56,212 bases of DNA from Clostridiaceae bacterium. Lineage in GTDB: Bacteria; Bacillota; Clostridia; Lachnospirales; Lachnospiraceae. The notes beneath the pieces are model-generated. The model saw nothing but the letters and a program-made list of their open reading frames with translations. It was not told the origin of the DNA and searched no databases. This document shows, piece by piece, positions 9,305 through 16,760 of the stretch (positions within the stretch are counted from its first letter, which is position 1; each line of letters opens with the position of its first letter). The position numbers and the translations under genes are program-made. The stretch lies in assembly GCA_902362725.1 (NCBI GenBank), contig CABIXM010000023.1:1-56212 (forward strand). The letters are read 5' to 3'.

Positions 9305-10004
9305 ATTTTTTCTCCTTTTTCTCTTTTTTCTTTTCAGCCTTTTTGGCTGCTTTCTGTCGTTCTTTTTCTTCCAGCACCTCAAGCTGCCGGTTCAAATCGG
9401 CGTTTTCCTTTCGGAGCGCCAGAAGCTCCTCCATAACCGGGTCGGGCAGGTTCACCTGATCCATGTCGCTTCTGGGCACCTTCACATTGTCCTGCTTGAC
9501 GATGCGTCCGGGCACGCCCACCACGGTGCAGTTGGGCGGCACTTCCTTTAAAACCACCGAGCCTGCGCCAATCTTGGAATTCTCGCCGATGGTAAAGGAT
9601 CCCAGGATCTTCGCTCCTGCACTGACCATGACGTTGTCCTCCAGGGTGGGATGACGCTTGCCCTGCTCCTTACCGGTTCCGCCTAAGGTCACGCCCTGGT
9701 AAAGGGTCACGTTATCGCCGATGATGGCGGTCTCACCGATGATGACGCCGGAGCCATGGTCGATAAACAGTCCTTTTCCTATCGTAGCTCCCGGGTGAAT
9801 CTCGATCCCCGTCTTTCTTCTGGAACGCTGGGAAATCCATCTGGCCCAGAAATAATGTCCGCTTTTGTACAGCTTATGCGCCACCCGGTAATTCAGGATG
9901 GCCCAGAAACAGGGGTACAGAAGCACCTCGGCCGAGGTCTTGATAGCCGGATCCCTCTCCCGTATCACCTGGATTTCTTCGTTGATATACTTTATGATTC
10001 CCAT
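9291..10004 (-). CDS. cysE: serine O-acetyltransferase
   Basis: A 237-residue enzyme converting serine and acetyl-CoA to O-acetylserine, the cysteine precursor. It has an N-terminal helical region and a left-handed beta-helix of hexapeptide repeats with [19 protein letters not shown] and [16 protein letters not shown], and the family end GVPGRIVK. An extra C-terminal segment of about 55 residues follows; it is strongly charged (Lys/Glu-rich) and probably coiled coil. That tail is not part of the core fold, and its DNA also contains the ribosome-binding site of cysS. The gene is first behind a cysteine T-box, coupling cysteine synthesis and charging to tRNA-Cys status. Confidence 0.95.
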   Translation of the reverse strand: MGIIKYINEEIQVIRERDPAIKTSAEVLLYPCFWAILNYRVAHKLYKSGHYFWARWISQRSRRKTGIEIHPGATIGKGLFIDHGSGVIIGETAIIGDNVTLYQGVTLGGTGKEQGKRHPTLEDNVMVSAGAKILGSFTIGENSKIGAGSVVLKEVPPNCTVVGVPGRIVKQDNVKVPRSDMDQVNLPDPVMEELLALRKENADLNRQLEVLEEKERQKAAKKAEKKKEKKEKKYEAV

Positions 10005-10037
10005 GCTGCTCCCCTTTTACTGTTCTCAAAATGGAAT

Positions 10038-10312
10038 AAAAAAGGATCCTTTCCTCTCCTGCGAAGAGACGAAAGAATCCGCGGTTCCACTCTTTTTAAA
10101 AGGCACTTTGGCCTTTTCCCTTTTTCCGCGTAACGTGCGGACTTCCGTACCCGGCTGCAGGCTTTTCGTTTCTCCTGGCCGCCTGTTCACCGGATCAGCT
10201 CCCGGATGCACTTCGTCCGTTCCTCCCACGAAAGCTGCTCGCAGCCGATGACAACTTCTCTCTGACGCTTTGGAAGCGGATTACTTTTCCGTTCTTCGCC
10301 TTTGATCATATT
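10038..10312 (-). promoter_or_regulatory. T-box riboswitch, cysteine specifier (UGC), with terminator
   Basis: The minus strand upstream of cysE shows the full set of T-box landmarks in order. There is a Stem I with AGUAA, AGAGAG and the GGCUGCGAGCAGC element. A specifier loop reads GAAG-UGC-A, with the Cys codon UGC at 10210-10208. The T-box core GUGGAACCGCGG is at 10090-10079. A terminator hairpin (10080-10044, GGATTC..GGATCC arms) is followed by TTTTTT. Uncharged tRNA-Cys should stabilise the antiterminator and switch on cysE-cysS and downstream genes. Elements were identified by eye; the mechanism is established for the family. Confidence 0.93.
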
Positions 10313-10321
10313 TTTTCAATT

Positions 10322-10470
10322 ACTCGTAACTGTTCAGTTCCTTCACAGTTACGAGGCAAAATCCATTTAAAATCGGCTTCGCCGATGGGATTTTGCACTC
10401 CTGAATCACTTTCTTACGCCTTCAGCAGTAAATGCTTCAGGCTGTATTATATACTTACAAATGCTTCTTG
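10322..10470 (-). repeat. array of three hairpins between promoter and T-box
   Basis: Three consecutive inverted repeats occupy the leader. One is CTCGTAACTGT/ACAGTTACGAG (10323-10353). The second is GCAAAATCC/GGATTTTGC (about 10356-10396), enclosing a CGGC-ttc-GCCG inner stem. A third, looser one is built on CCTGAAG/CTTCAGG-like arms (10396-10441). No reading frame is present. The layout resembles dispersed intergenic hairpin repeats seen elsewhere in this window rather than the T-box itself. Confidence 0.5.
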
Positions 10471-10474
10471 TTAT

Positions 10475-10503
10475 AGGATATGCAAAAATATCGCTTTTGT
10501 CAA
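10475..10503 (-). promoter_or_regulatory. cysE operon promoter candidate
   Basis: The minus strand has TTGACA at 10503-10498 and TATCCT at 10480-10475 with a 17-nt spacer. A second candidate further down is TATAAT with a poorer -35. Either would produce a leader of about 170 nt before the T-box. Confidence 0.5.
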
Positions 10504-10554
10504 GTCTTTGCGACTGATTTCAGGAAATATTCCTGTTTTTATTTTAAGACAGTT

Positions 10555-11409
10555 TTAAACCAGCTCATTGATATAAACACCGTCCACTACCCGTACCTGC
10601 TCCAGCTTCTGAAAAACGGTCTTCGTAATGCCCGGAAGCTCCTCCGCGCCCAGCATGCCAAAGAGAAAGCTGCCCAGATCCGCGATGGAAATGGTAATCT
10701 CCGGCTCTGCGTCGCTTCTGGTGAGCTGACTTCCCTCCTCCGTGAAATTCCAGTCAAACACACTATCATTTTCCGGCAGAATCGGATCGGTAATATGAAG
10801 TATCAGACTCTGGGGTTTCTCCGCGCCGATGCGCTCCACGAACTTTTCGACGTCCACCAGACGCAGCATCATGGGCGTGCTCTCCCATTCCGGCCATTCA
10901 ATGTGACGTTTCTGATACTGCGCATCCTTTTCCACGAACAGGTCGTATTCCTCGGCCAGCTCTTCAGGTTTCCGGGTCACCAGGCTCTCCTCGTCGTCAT
11001 TTCCCATGAGGCGGAAGTCAAAGGGCGTATAGATGGCCTCGTCAGCGGGCATTAGGAAGGTGAAGGGGCGGCCGTCGGCGTACATATCCCGCAGAGCTTT
11101 TGTGAGCAGTTCCCGCATCAGGCCCTGATGGCGGTACGTGACTTTGGTGGCCACCGCTACGATATACTCCGCCGGAATGGACGTACCACGAAACCGAAAG
11201 GTATAAGGATTCCGGTGCAGCATGGAGACGATTGCGCCGTTGTCCTCTGCCACCAGGATTTGGTTGTCCTGTGCTTTGATTTGATAATAAAGCTCGGAAA
11301 ATGCGTCCGCATCCTCCACAAACACTTCGTCATAAAGAGCCCGGGAGCGTATCCGCTCTGCGTCCGTCAGATAATGAATCGTCAAATTTTCCAGTTTATG
11401 CTGTTTCAT
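10555..11409 (-). CDS. GNAT acetyltransferase with C-terminal SCP2-like domain
   Basis: A 284-residue protein. The N-terminal two-thirds is a GNAT acetyltransferase fold with the acetyl-CoA loop region VATKVTYRHQGLMRELL. The C-terminal part (EITISIADLGSFLFGMLG..) resembles the sterol-carrier-like domain of Eis-type acetyltransferases. The acceptor substrate is unknown. The ATG at 11409 is chosen because GAGGTG sits 7 nt upstream; an ATG 33 bp earlier lacks a comparable site. It stands alone between AT-rich gaps, so it is probably its own transcription unit. Eis-like enzymes can acetylate aminoglycosides, but nothing here demonstrates that. Confidence 0.8.
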   Translation of the reverse strand: MKQHKLENLTIHYLTDAERIRSRALYDEVFVEDADAFSELYYQIKAQDNQILVAEDNGAIVSMLHRNPYTFRFRGTSIPAEYIVAVATKVTYRHQGLMRELLTKALRDMYADGRPFTFLMPADEAIYTPFDFRLMGNDDEESLVTRKPEELAEEYDLFVEKDAQYQKRHIEWPEWESTPMMLRLVDVEKFVERIGAEKPQSLILHITDPILPENDSVFDWNFTEEGSQLTRSDAEPEITISIADLGSFLFGMLGAEELPGITKTVFQKLEQVRVVDGVYINELV

Positions 11410-11549
11410 GCCGTTCACCTCATCTACATATCTGTTTTCCAAATATTTTTTCTTAATTCTATCGATGCTTTCTGCAAAAGAATGAACTTAAGATTTTAAA
11501 GTTCCATCAACGTAACCTTTTATAGATTTCACTTTGTAATTTTATATCT

Positions 11550-12092
11550 TTACTTCTGACAGCCGCCACAGCCCGGACAGCCGTTCGGAATCTGCATCAC
11601 ATCTTCATAGGCGTAATTCGCCACCGGAATCAGCGCACAGATGGCCTGAGAGGAAATACCCTCGCCGGTGCCGGTAAAGCCGAGGCCCTCTTCCGTGGTG
11701 GCCTTGATGTTAATCTGGCTTTCCTCGATCTGCAGCGCCTTCGCCACATTGGCCCGCATCTTCGGAATATGAGGCGCCATTTTCGGCCGCTGGGCAATGA
11801 TGGTGGCGTCGATATTGCCCACCACATAATCTTCCTCCTCCAGAAGCTTTCCCACATGCTCCAGAAGCCGGATACTGGAGATTCCCTTATAAGCCGGATC
11901 CGTATCCGGGAAATGCTTGCCGATGTCGCCCAGGGCCGCCGCGCCTAAAAGGGCGTCCATGATCGCATGGAGCAGCACGTCCGCGTCGGAGTGGCCTAAA
12001 AGTCCTTTCTCATAGGGGATCTCCACGCCGCCCAGGATCAGCTTCCGGTCCTCCACCAGTCTGTGTACGTCATATCCCATTCCTACCCGCAT
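11550..12092 (-). CDS. ispF: 2-C-methyl-D-erythritol 2,4-cyclodiphosphate synthase
   Basis: Enzyme of the non-mevalonate isoprenoid pathway, making the cyclic diphosphate MEcPP from CDP-ME 2-phosphate. The metal-binding DVHR (near residue 8) and the [18 protein letters not shown] signature are intact, as is the C-terminal [15 protein letters not shown]. The start is the ATG at 12092 ([10 protein letters not shown]), which has GAGG about 7 nt upstream; the longer frame from 12167 begins with a basic non-family stretch. The 180-residue product exceeds the usual 155-160. The extra C-terminus ends in [11 protein letters not shown], a CxxCxxC motif not expected in this enzyme. Confidence 0.95.
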   Translation of the reverse strand: MRVGMGYDVHRLVEDRKLILGGVEIPYEKGLLGHSDADVLLHAIMDALLGAAALGDIGKHFPDTDPAYKGISSIRLLEHVGKLLEEEDYVVGNIDATIIAQRPKMAPHIPKMRANVAKALQIEESQINIKATTEEGLGFTGTGEGISSQAICALIPVANYAYEDVMQIPNGCPGCGGCQK

Positions 12093-12133
12093 GTTATACC
12101 TCTTTCTCCGGGAACCTCTGCCCGGTTTTCTTT

Positions 12134-12628
12134 TTATTTGTTTAAACTCGCGCCAATCACTTTCCACTGCTCGATCAGCTTCTCCAGCGAACAGGCCGCG
12201 TTGGCCGGGCTGGTGGACGGTAAACGCACCGCTGTCCGTCCCGTCGCCGGGAACATGTATTTCTTATAAAGCTTCTCCGCTGTACCTCCATTCACGTAGA
12301 TCTGCCGGATATCCGCTGTCTCCAAAATAGGCCGGATATCGTTCGGCACCACGTTCCGGATGCTGCTGTCGCTGGAACCCTCGATCTCGCAGCTGGCAAT
12401 CACGTCCCAGAGGGCGATGCCGTTCCCCAGCAGGAACTTTTTCTTCTCAGGAATCGTCCCCGGCGTCTCCTGCCCCGTCACAGCTGCCAGAACCCGCCAG
12501 AATCGATTCTGTGGATGATTGTAGAAGAAATGTCCTTCCCGGGATTTGACCGACGGGAAGCTGCCCAGAATCAAAATTTTCGAATGCTCATCGTAGAGCG
12601 GCGGGATCTCATGCTGTACCTGTTCCAT
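12134..12628 (-). CDS. DNA-deoxyinosine glycosylase (UDG family 6)
   Basis: A 164-residue uracil-DNA-glycosylase-fold protein. Motif [20 protein letters not shown] and motif [11 protein letters not shown] match the hypoxanthine-DNA glycosylase (HDG) group rather than classical Ung. It would remove deaminated adenine (hypoxanthine) from DNA. The start at 12628 ([12 protein letters not shown]) is preferred over an upstream ATG because homologues begin with the short lead into ILILGSFPS, and GGTGA precedes it. It lies 42 bp upstream of ispF on the same strand. Confidence 0.85.
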   Translation of the reverse strand: MEQVQHEIPPLYDEHSKILILGSFPSVKSREGHFFYNHPQNRFWRVLAAVTGQETPGTIPEKKKFLLGNGIALWDVIASCEIEGSSDSSIRNVVPNDIRPILETADIRQIYVNGGTAEKLYKKYMFPATGRTAVRLPSTSPANAACSLEKLIEQWKVIGASLNK

Positions 12629-12799
12629 ATCATTCACCGTATCCTGTCTTTTTCTCTTAGCCAGTATTATAGTACATCCAGGCTCTGAAAACAATATGCC
12701 TTATTTTTCATCATTTATGATCGCCAAGCAAAAATCAGAGAAGTTTTCACTTCCCTGATTTTATACCAGCTTCCAATCCTATTGCAATCATTTTCATGA

Positions 12800-12942
12800 A
12801 AAAGAATGTGCCATTGGCACATTCTCGCGCCGAGGCGCGGTTGCTTCAGCAACCATCTACCACTGCGCCGAGTGCGCATCTTTGCAAGCTCTGCTTGCTT
12901 TTATGGAATAGGGAATTCTATCGGAATTTCCTATTCCATAAA
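12800..12942. repeat. structured intergenic hairpin repeat, copy A
   Basis: A gene-free stretch made of consecutive inverted repeats. On the minus strand these are a long imperfect palindrome (12901-12941, GGAATAGG..CCTATTCC arms around AATTCC/GAATT), GCAAGC/GCTTGC, TGCGC/GCGCA, GTTGC/GCAAC, CGCGCC/GGCGCG and GAATGTGCC/GGCACATTC. The same order of hairpins, with different but still complementary arms, recurs at 47752-47885. It sits between the tRNA terminator and the end of the glycosylase region. Confidence 0.7.
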
Positions 12943-12947
12943 CAAAA

Positions 12948-12975
12948 GACCCAAGAGCTTTTCAACTCTTGGGTC
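12948..12975 (-). terminator. terminator of the tRNA operon
   Basis: A perfect 10-bp stem GACCCAAGAG / CTCTTGGGTC with an 8-nt loop is followed on the minus strand by TTTTGTTT. It lies 10 bp beyond tRNA-Met. Confidence 0.9.
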
Positions 12976-12985
12976 TGAATCTTAG

Positions 12986-13059
12986 TAGCGAGGAAGGGAT
13001 TTGAACCCCCGACACTGCGGGTATGAACCGCATGCTCTAGCCAACTGAGCTACCTCGCC
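12986..13059 (-). tRNA. tRNA-Met (CAT)
   Basis: A 74-nt cloverleaf on the minus strand. The acceptor arm GGCGAGG pairs with CCTCGCT (1:72 is G-T), the D-loop is AGCTCAGTTGGCTAGAGC, the anticodon stem-loop is TGCGG-TTCATAC-CCGCA with anticodon CAT, and the T-arm is GGGGGTTCAAATCCC. The body matches elongator tRNA-Met of Firmicutes and lacks initiator features. A tRNA-Ile2 with lysidine cannot be fully excluded by eye. CCA is not encoded. Confidence 0.95.
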
Positions 13060-13064
13060 ATAAA

Positions 13065-13137
13065 TGGGACCTATAGGGCTCGAACCTATGACCCTCTGCT
13101 TGTAAGGCAGATGCTCTCCCAGCTGAGCTAAGATCCC
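13065..13137 (-). tRNA. tRNA-Val (TAC)
   Basis: A 73-nt cloverleaf on the minus strand, first gene of a two-tRNA unit. The acceptor GGGATCT pairs with AGGTCCC, the anticodon stem-loop is TCTGC-CTTACAA-GCAGA (anticodon TAC) and the T-arm is TAGGTTCGAGCCCTA. It is separated from tRNA-Met by 5 nt. CCA is not encoded. Confidence 0.96.
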
Positions 13138-13180
13138 ATTTTGTTCTCGGTTTTGACTTGCTGTCCCAACCGACTTGCTT

Positions 13181-13210
13181 ATTATAACCTTACAACCGAA
13201 GAAAAGTCAA
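13181..13210 (-). promoter_or_regulatory. tRNA operon promoter
   Basis: The minus strand has TTGACT (13210-13205), an 18-nt spacer and a perfect TATAAT (13186-13181), 44 nt before tRNA-Val. Confidence 0.8.
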
Positions 13211-13309
13211 GCACTTTTTTCAACTTTTTTTCATTTTCTTTTCAGAATCTCCAAAAGCCGCATAAATACTGGGTTTTTTGACCTTATTTTTTACGGGAAA
13301 GGTGCTTTT

Positions 13310-14152
13310 TCACACCTTCCCGTTCTTAAACTGCCAGATCATCTCACTGGTCAGGCTGATGTTCAGAGGCTGGGGCGGCGCGTCCTCTCTGGTGAACCAC
13401 TCGGCGGTGGCCAGCTCCTCGGTGTCCAGGGTGATGGTCTCATCGTCGCCCTCCAGATCCACAAAGAAGCCCATCAGCACGGTCTCGGAGAAGGACCAGG
13501 GCTGGCTCTTGTAATAGCGGATGTTTTTGACCTTCAGGCCCACTTCCTCCATGACCTCCCGGCGAATGGTCTCTTCAATGCTCTCACCAATCTCGGTGAA
13601 GCCCGCAATCAGCGCGTAGTAGGTGATGTTATCCCGGCCCGCATACTTTGACATCAAAAGTTTTCCGTTATGTAAGATGCCCACGATAACCGCCGGGGAA
13701 ATCTTCGGGTATTCCATCTGGCCGCAGTCCGGGCAGCGCATCATACGCTCCTTCGTGTCATGCACCATGGGGCTGCCACAGTGGCCGCAGTACCTGCGGA
13801 CGTCATACCAGTGCCAGAGCTGATAGCCGGTGATTCCCGCAAAGGACAGCCACTGAGGCTGGGCGTCCCGGAATCTTCGGTTACTCTCCAGGCGGAATCC
13901 TTTACGTTCCGGCAGAGCCAGCTCCTTCGCCAGATAAAATCTTTTATCATCCACCGTGAACAGATAAATGATATTCTCCGAAAGCGCTGTCTTCACCTCC
14001 GGAAAATCCCGGAATCTGGGAAATGTAATCTCTTCTCCATCCCAGTTCGCCAGTGCGTTATGCTTCTCAAAATACATGAGATAGCTGTCGGCGTCCGGCT
14101 TCTCCGGGTGATATTCGTTGTGATAGATATGCGGTGCGATATCCTGTATCAT
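13310..14152 (-). CDS. nudC: NADH pyrophosphatase
   Basis: A 280-residue Nudix hydrolase that cleaves NADH to NMNH and AMP and, in characterised relatives, removes NAD caps from RNA. A zinc ribbon (CGHCGSPM...CPDCG) precedes the Nudix box GFTEIGESIEETIRREVMEEVG, which keeps all acidic metal ligands. The NudC-type SQPWSF motif follows the box. The start at 14152 has AAGGAG 6 nt upstream. It stands between the thrS terminator and the tRNA promoter and is probably monocistronic. Confidence 0.94.
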   Translation of the reverse strand: MIQDIAPHIYHNEYHPEKPDADSYLMYFEKHNALANWDGEEITFPRFRDFPEVKTALSENIIYLFTVDDKRFYLAKELALPERKGFRLESNRRFRDAQPQWLSFAGITGYQLWHWYDVRRYCGHCGSPMVHDTKERMMRCPDCGQMEYPKISPAVIVGILHNGKLLMSKYAGRDNITYYALIAGFTEIGESIEETIRREVMEEVGLKVKNIRYYKSQPWSFSETVLMGFFVDLEGDDETITLDTEELATAEWFTREDAPPQPLNISLTSEMIWQFKNGKV

Positions 14153-14165
14153 CTGTAACTCCTTT

Positions 14166-14204
14166 TAAAAACCCCGCCGGAAGGCTTACGCCTCCGGGCG
14201 GGGG
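14166..14204 (-). terminator. thrS terminator
   Basis: A GC-rich stem (CCCCGCC.GGAGGC / GCCT.CCGGCGGGG) with a 4-nt loop is followed by TTTTT on the minus strand, 19 bp after the thrS stop. Confidence 0.92.
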
Positions 14205-14223
14205 AATCTGCGTTCAAATAATT

Positions 14224-16137
14224 TTATGCTTCTCTGCCTTTGGTCTCAATCTCTTTCTTCACGTCAGCAATGAAAGTACCCAGAGCCTTCGCTCCCTGAT
14301 CGCCCGCCTCGCGGCTTCTGACGGAGACAGCGCCTTCCTCTTCCTCTTTCTGACCTACGACCAGCATGTACGGAATCTTCGCGGTCTGAGCCTCGCGGAT
14401 CTTGTAGCCGATTTTCTCAGCACGCTTGTCAAGCTCGGTGCGGATACCGGCCTCTTCCAGCTCTTTGCGAACCTTCTCTGCATAATCCATGTACTTGTCA
14501 GAAATCGGTAATACACGTACCTGTACCGGAGCCAGCCAGGTGGGGAACGCGCCTGCAAAATGCTCAATCAGGATACCGATGAAACGCTCGATGGAACCGA
14601 ATACCACGCGGTGAATCATGATCGGACGGTGCTTCTCGCCGTCTGCGCCCACATACTCCAGCTCGAAACGCTGGGGCAGCTGGAAGTCCAGCTGAATGGT
14701 TCCGCACTGCCAGGTACGGCCAATGCAGTCTACCAGGTGGAAATCGATCTTCGGGCCGTAGAACGCGCCGTCACCCTCATTTACCACATAGGGCATACCC
14801 AGCTCGTCCAGAGCGTCGCGAAGACCCGCCGTAGCCATCTCCCAGTCCTCGTCGCTTCCCATGGAATCCTCGGGACGTGTGGACAGCTCCACGTGATATT
14901 TGAATCCAAACATGGAATAAGTATCGTTGATCAGAGCTACGACGCCCTTGATCTCATCCTTGATCTGCTCCGGTGTCATGAAGATATGGGCATCGTCCTG
15001 GGTGAAGCAGCGCACACGCATGAGACCGTGCAGCTGGCCGGACTTCTCATGACGGTGTACCAGACCCAGCTCGCCCACACGCAGGGGCAGGTCACGGTAG
15101 GAACGGGGCTCTGCAGCATATACCAGAACGCCGCCAGGGCAGTTCATCGGTTTGATTGCGTAATCCTCACCGTCGATGACGGTGGTGTACATATTATTCT
15201 TATAGTGATCCCAGTGACCGGAGGTCTCCCAGAGGCTGCGGTTCAGGATAATCGGGGTAGATACCTCTACGTATCCGGCCTTCTTGTGGATCTCTCTCCA
15301 GTAGTCGATCAGGGTATTCTTAAGTGTCATTCCCTTCGGCAGGAAGAACGGGAAGCCCGGTCCTGCTTCGTGCATCATAAAGAGGCCCAGCTCCTTGCCA
15401 AGCTTTCTGTGGTCACGCTTTTTAGCCTCTTCCATCATGGTGATGTAAGCTTCCAGCTCCTCTTTCTTCGGGAAAGCGGTAGCATAGATACGGGTCAGCA
15501 TCTTATTGTGCTCGTCGCCTCTCCAGTAAGCGCCTGCCAGGCTCATGATCTTGAAGGCTTTTCCCACGTCCTTGGTGCTCTTTAAATGCGGGCCTGCGCA
15601 AAGGTCTACAAACTCGCCCTGCTGGTAGAAGCTGATCTCCGCATCCTCCGGAAGATCCTCAATAAGCTCTACCTTGTAGGGCTCGCCCTTCTCCTTCATG
15701 AACGCGATAGCCTCCTCGCGGGGCTTGGTAAAGCGAACGATCTCCAGGTTCTCCTTGATGATCTTCTTCATCTCTGCCTCGATCTTCTCGAAGTCGTCGG
15801 AGGTCAGCGGAGTCTCAAAGTCCATATCGTAGTAAAAGCCATCTGCTACGGAAGGTCCGATAGCCAGCTTTACAGTCGGGTACAGACGCTTTACAGCCTG
15901 CGCCATCACGTGACTTGCGGTATGACGGAGAACCGGCAGTGCCTTTTCGTCCTTCAGGGTCAGGATGTTCAGGTTACAGTCCTTATCGATCACGGTTCTC
16001 AGGTCTACGACCTCGCCATCTACCTCGCCTGCCACAGTCATACGTGCCAGGCCTTCACTTAAGTCCTGTGCAATCTCATATACGGATTTGCTTTCTTCAT
16101 ACTCCTTTACGGAGCCGTCTTTCAGTGTAATTTTCAT
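14224..16137 (-). CDS. thrS: threonyl-tRNA synthetase
   Basis: Class II synthetase of 637 residues. It has an N-terminal TGS domain (MKITLKDGSVKEYEESKSVY), the editing domain with HTASHVMAQAVKRLY, the catalytic core with zinc ligands in MNCPGG and LVHRHEKSG, motif 3 HRVVFGSIERF and a C-terminal anticodon-binding domain. It charges tRNA-Thr. The ATG at 16137 with AGGAGGAG is chosen over an upstream in-frame ATG. No T-box precedes it, unlike many Firmicutes thrS genes. Instead it lies 19 bp behind a SEC-C protein gene and likely shares its promoter. Confidence 0.97.
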   Translation of the reverse strand: MKITLKDGSVKEYEESKSVYEIAQDLSEGLARMTVAGEVDGEVVDLRTVIDKDCNLNILTLKDEKALPVLRHTASHVMAQAVKRLYPTVKLAIGPSVADGFYYDMDFETPLTSDDFEKIEAEMKKIIKENLEIVRFTKPREEAIAFMKEKGEPYKVELIEDLPEDAEISFYQQGEFVDLCAGPHLKSTKDVGKAFKIMSLAGAYWRGDEHNKMLTRIYATAFPKKEELEAYITMMEEAKKRDHRKLGKELGLFMMHEAGPGFPFFLPKGMTLKNTLIDYWREIHKKAGYVEVSTPIILNRSLWETSGHWDHYKNNMYTTVIDGEDYAIKPMNCPGGVLVYAAEPRSYRDLPLRVGELGLVHRHEKSGQLHGLMRVRCFTQDDAHIFMTPEQIKDEIKGVVALINDTYSMFGFKYHVELSTRPEDSMGSDEDWEMATAGLRDALDELGMPYVVNEGDGAFYGPKIDFHLVDCIGRTWQCGTIQLDFQLPQRFELEYVGADGEKHRPIMIHRVVFGSIERFIGILIEHFAGAFPTWLAPVQVRVLPISDKYMDYAEKVRKELEEAGIRTELDKRAEKIGYKIREAQTAKIPYMLVVGQKEEEEGAVSVRSREAGDQGAKALGTFIADVKKEIETKGREA

Positions 16138-16156
16138 AATCTTCTCCTCCTGCGCC

Positions 16157-16663
16157 TTATGCATTCTTTCCGCAGCACTTCTTGTATTTCTTTCCGCTTC
16201 CGCAGGGGCAGGGGTCGTTACGGCCGATCTTCGGTCCCTTTACGATAGTGTTTGATTTCTTCTGCTCCAGATACAGCTCATGCAGCTTCTCCTCAGAGAA
16301 AATTTCTTTCCACTGGGGCAGCTCGTAGAGCCAGTCTGCCTTGGCGTCTACCATGTTTTTGTACAGCTTCTCTTTGTCAAACTTCAGGGATACAACGGTG
16401 TCCTCCTCCATCTCCTCGATAGGGTTCGGCTCTACCAGGCTGTCGTTGATGCCATCCAGGAAGCCTGTCATGGTCATCACGCTCTGTCCGTACTTCTCTG
16501 CCAGCTCCTTAACGGTACCCTTTACCTCGGTATCCGGATCGGTCAAAAGCTGCTCGTAGATGCCCTTCTCAATATTGAAATAGTTCGCCCAGAATCTCTG
16601 GATGTCACCCTTATTTGCTTTCTCATCGTAGGCCATATCGCGCCACTGTTTCAGTAATGCCAT
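16157..16663 (-). CDS. SEC-C motif protein
   Basis: A 168-residue, mostly helical acidic protein ending in [19 protein letters not shown]. This is the SEC-C zinc-binding motif ([13 protein letters not shown]) found at the C-terminus of SecA and in many small proteins. The remaining about 140 residues (start [15 protein letters not shown]) match no family I can name, so the function is unknown. The zinc motif suggests protein or ribosome contact by analogy with SecA. It is the first gene of a unit with thrS and has a good promoter at 16757-16729. Confidence 0.85.
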   Translation of the reverse strand: MALLKQWRDMAYDEKANKGDIQRFWANYFNIEKGIYEQLLTDPDTEVKGTVKELAEKYGQSVMTMTGFLDGINDSLVEPNPIEEMEEDTVVSLKFDKEKLYKNMVDAKADWLYELPQWKEIFSEEKLHELYLEQKKSNTIVKGPKIGRNDPCPCGSGKKYKKCCGKNA

Positions 16664-16692
16664 AATTTAATCTCCATCCTTTGCTCTAAAAA

Positions 16693-16712
16693 CTCATGTT
16701 CTTTGTGGAACA
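16693..16712 (-). other. leader hairpin before the SEC-C gene
   Basis: A perfect 7-bp inverted repeat CATGTTC/GAACATG with a 6-nt loop lies between the promoter and the start codon, followed on the minus strand by AGTTTTTAG. It could be a weak attenuator. It is not a T-box. Confidence 0.3.
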
Positions 16713-16728
16713 TGCCTCTATCCAATTA

Positions 16729-16757
16729 AATATAACAGGCAGGGGCGCAAAAATCAA
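16729..16757 (-). promoter_or_regulatory. promoter of the SEC-C/thrS unit
   Basis: The minus strand has TTGATT (16757-16752), 17 nt, then TATATT (16734-16729). It begins just beyond the cotH stop codon, so the thrS unit is expressed independently. Confidence 0.65.
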
Positions 16758-16760
16758 GGG

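Noticed and set aside
10026..10229. Short minus-strand frame inside the T-box leader
   Set aside because: It crosses the specifier loop, T-box core and terminator of an RNA element, which fully explain the sequence.
16664..16760. T-box leader for thrS
   Set aside because: No T-box core (GGNACCGCG), specifier loop or terminator/antiterminator pair was found upstream of the SEC-C gene.
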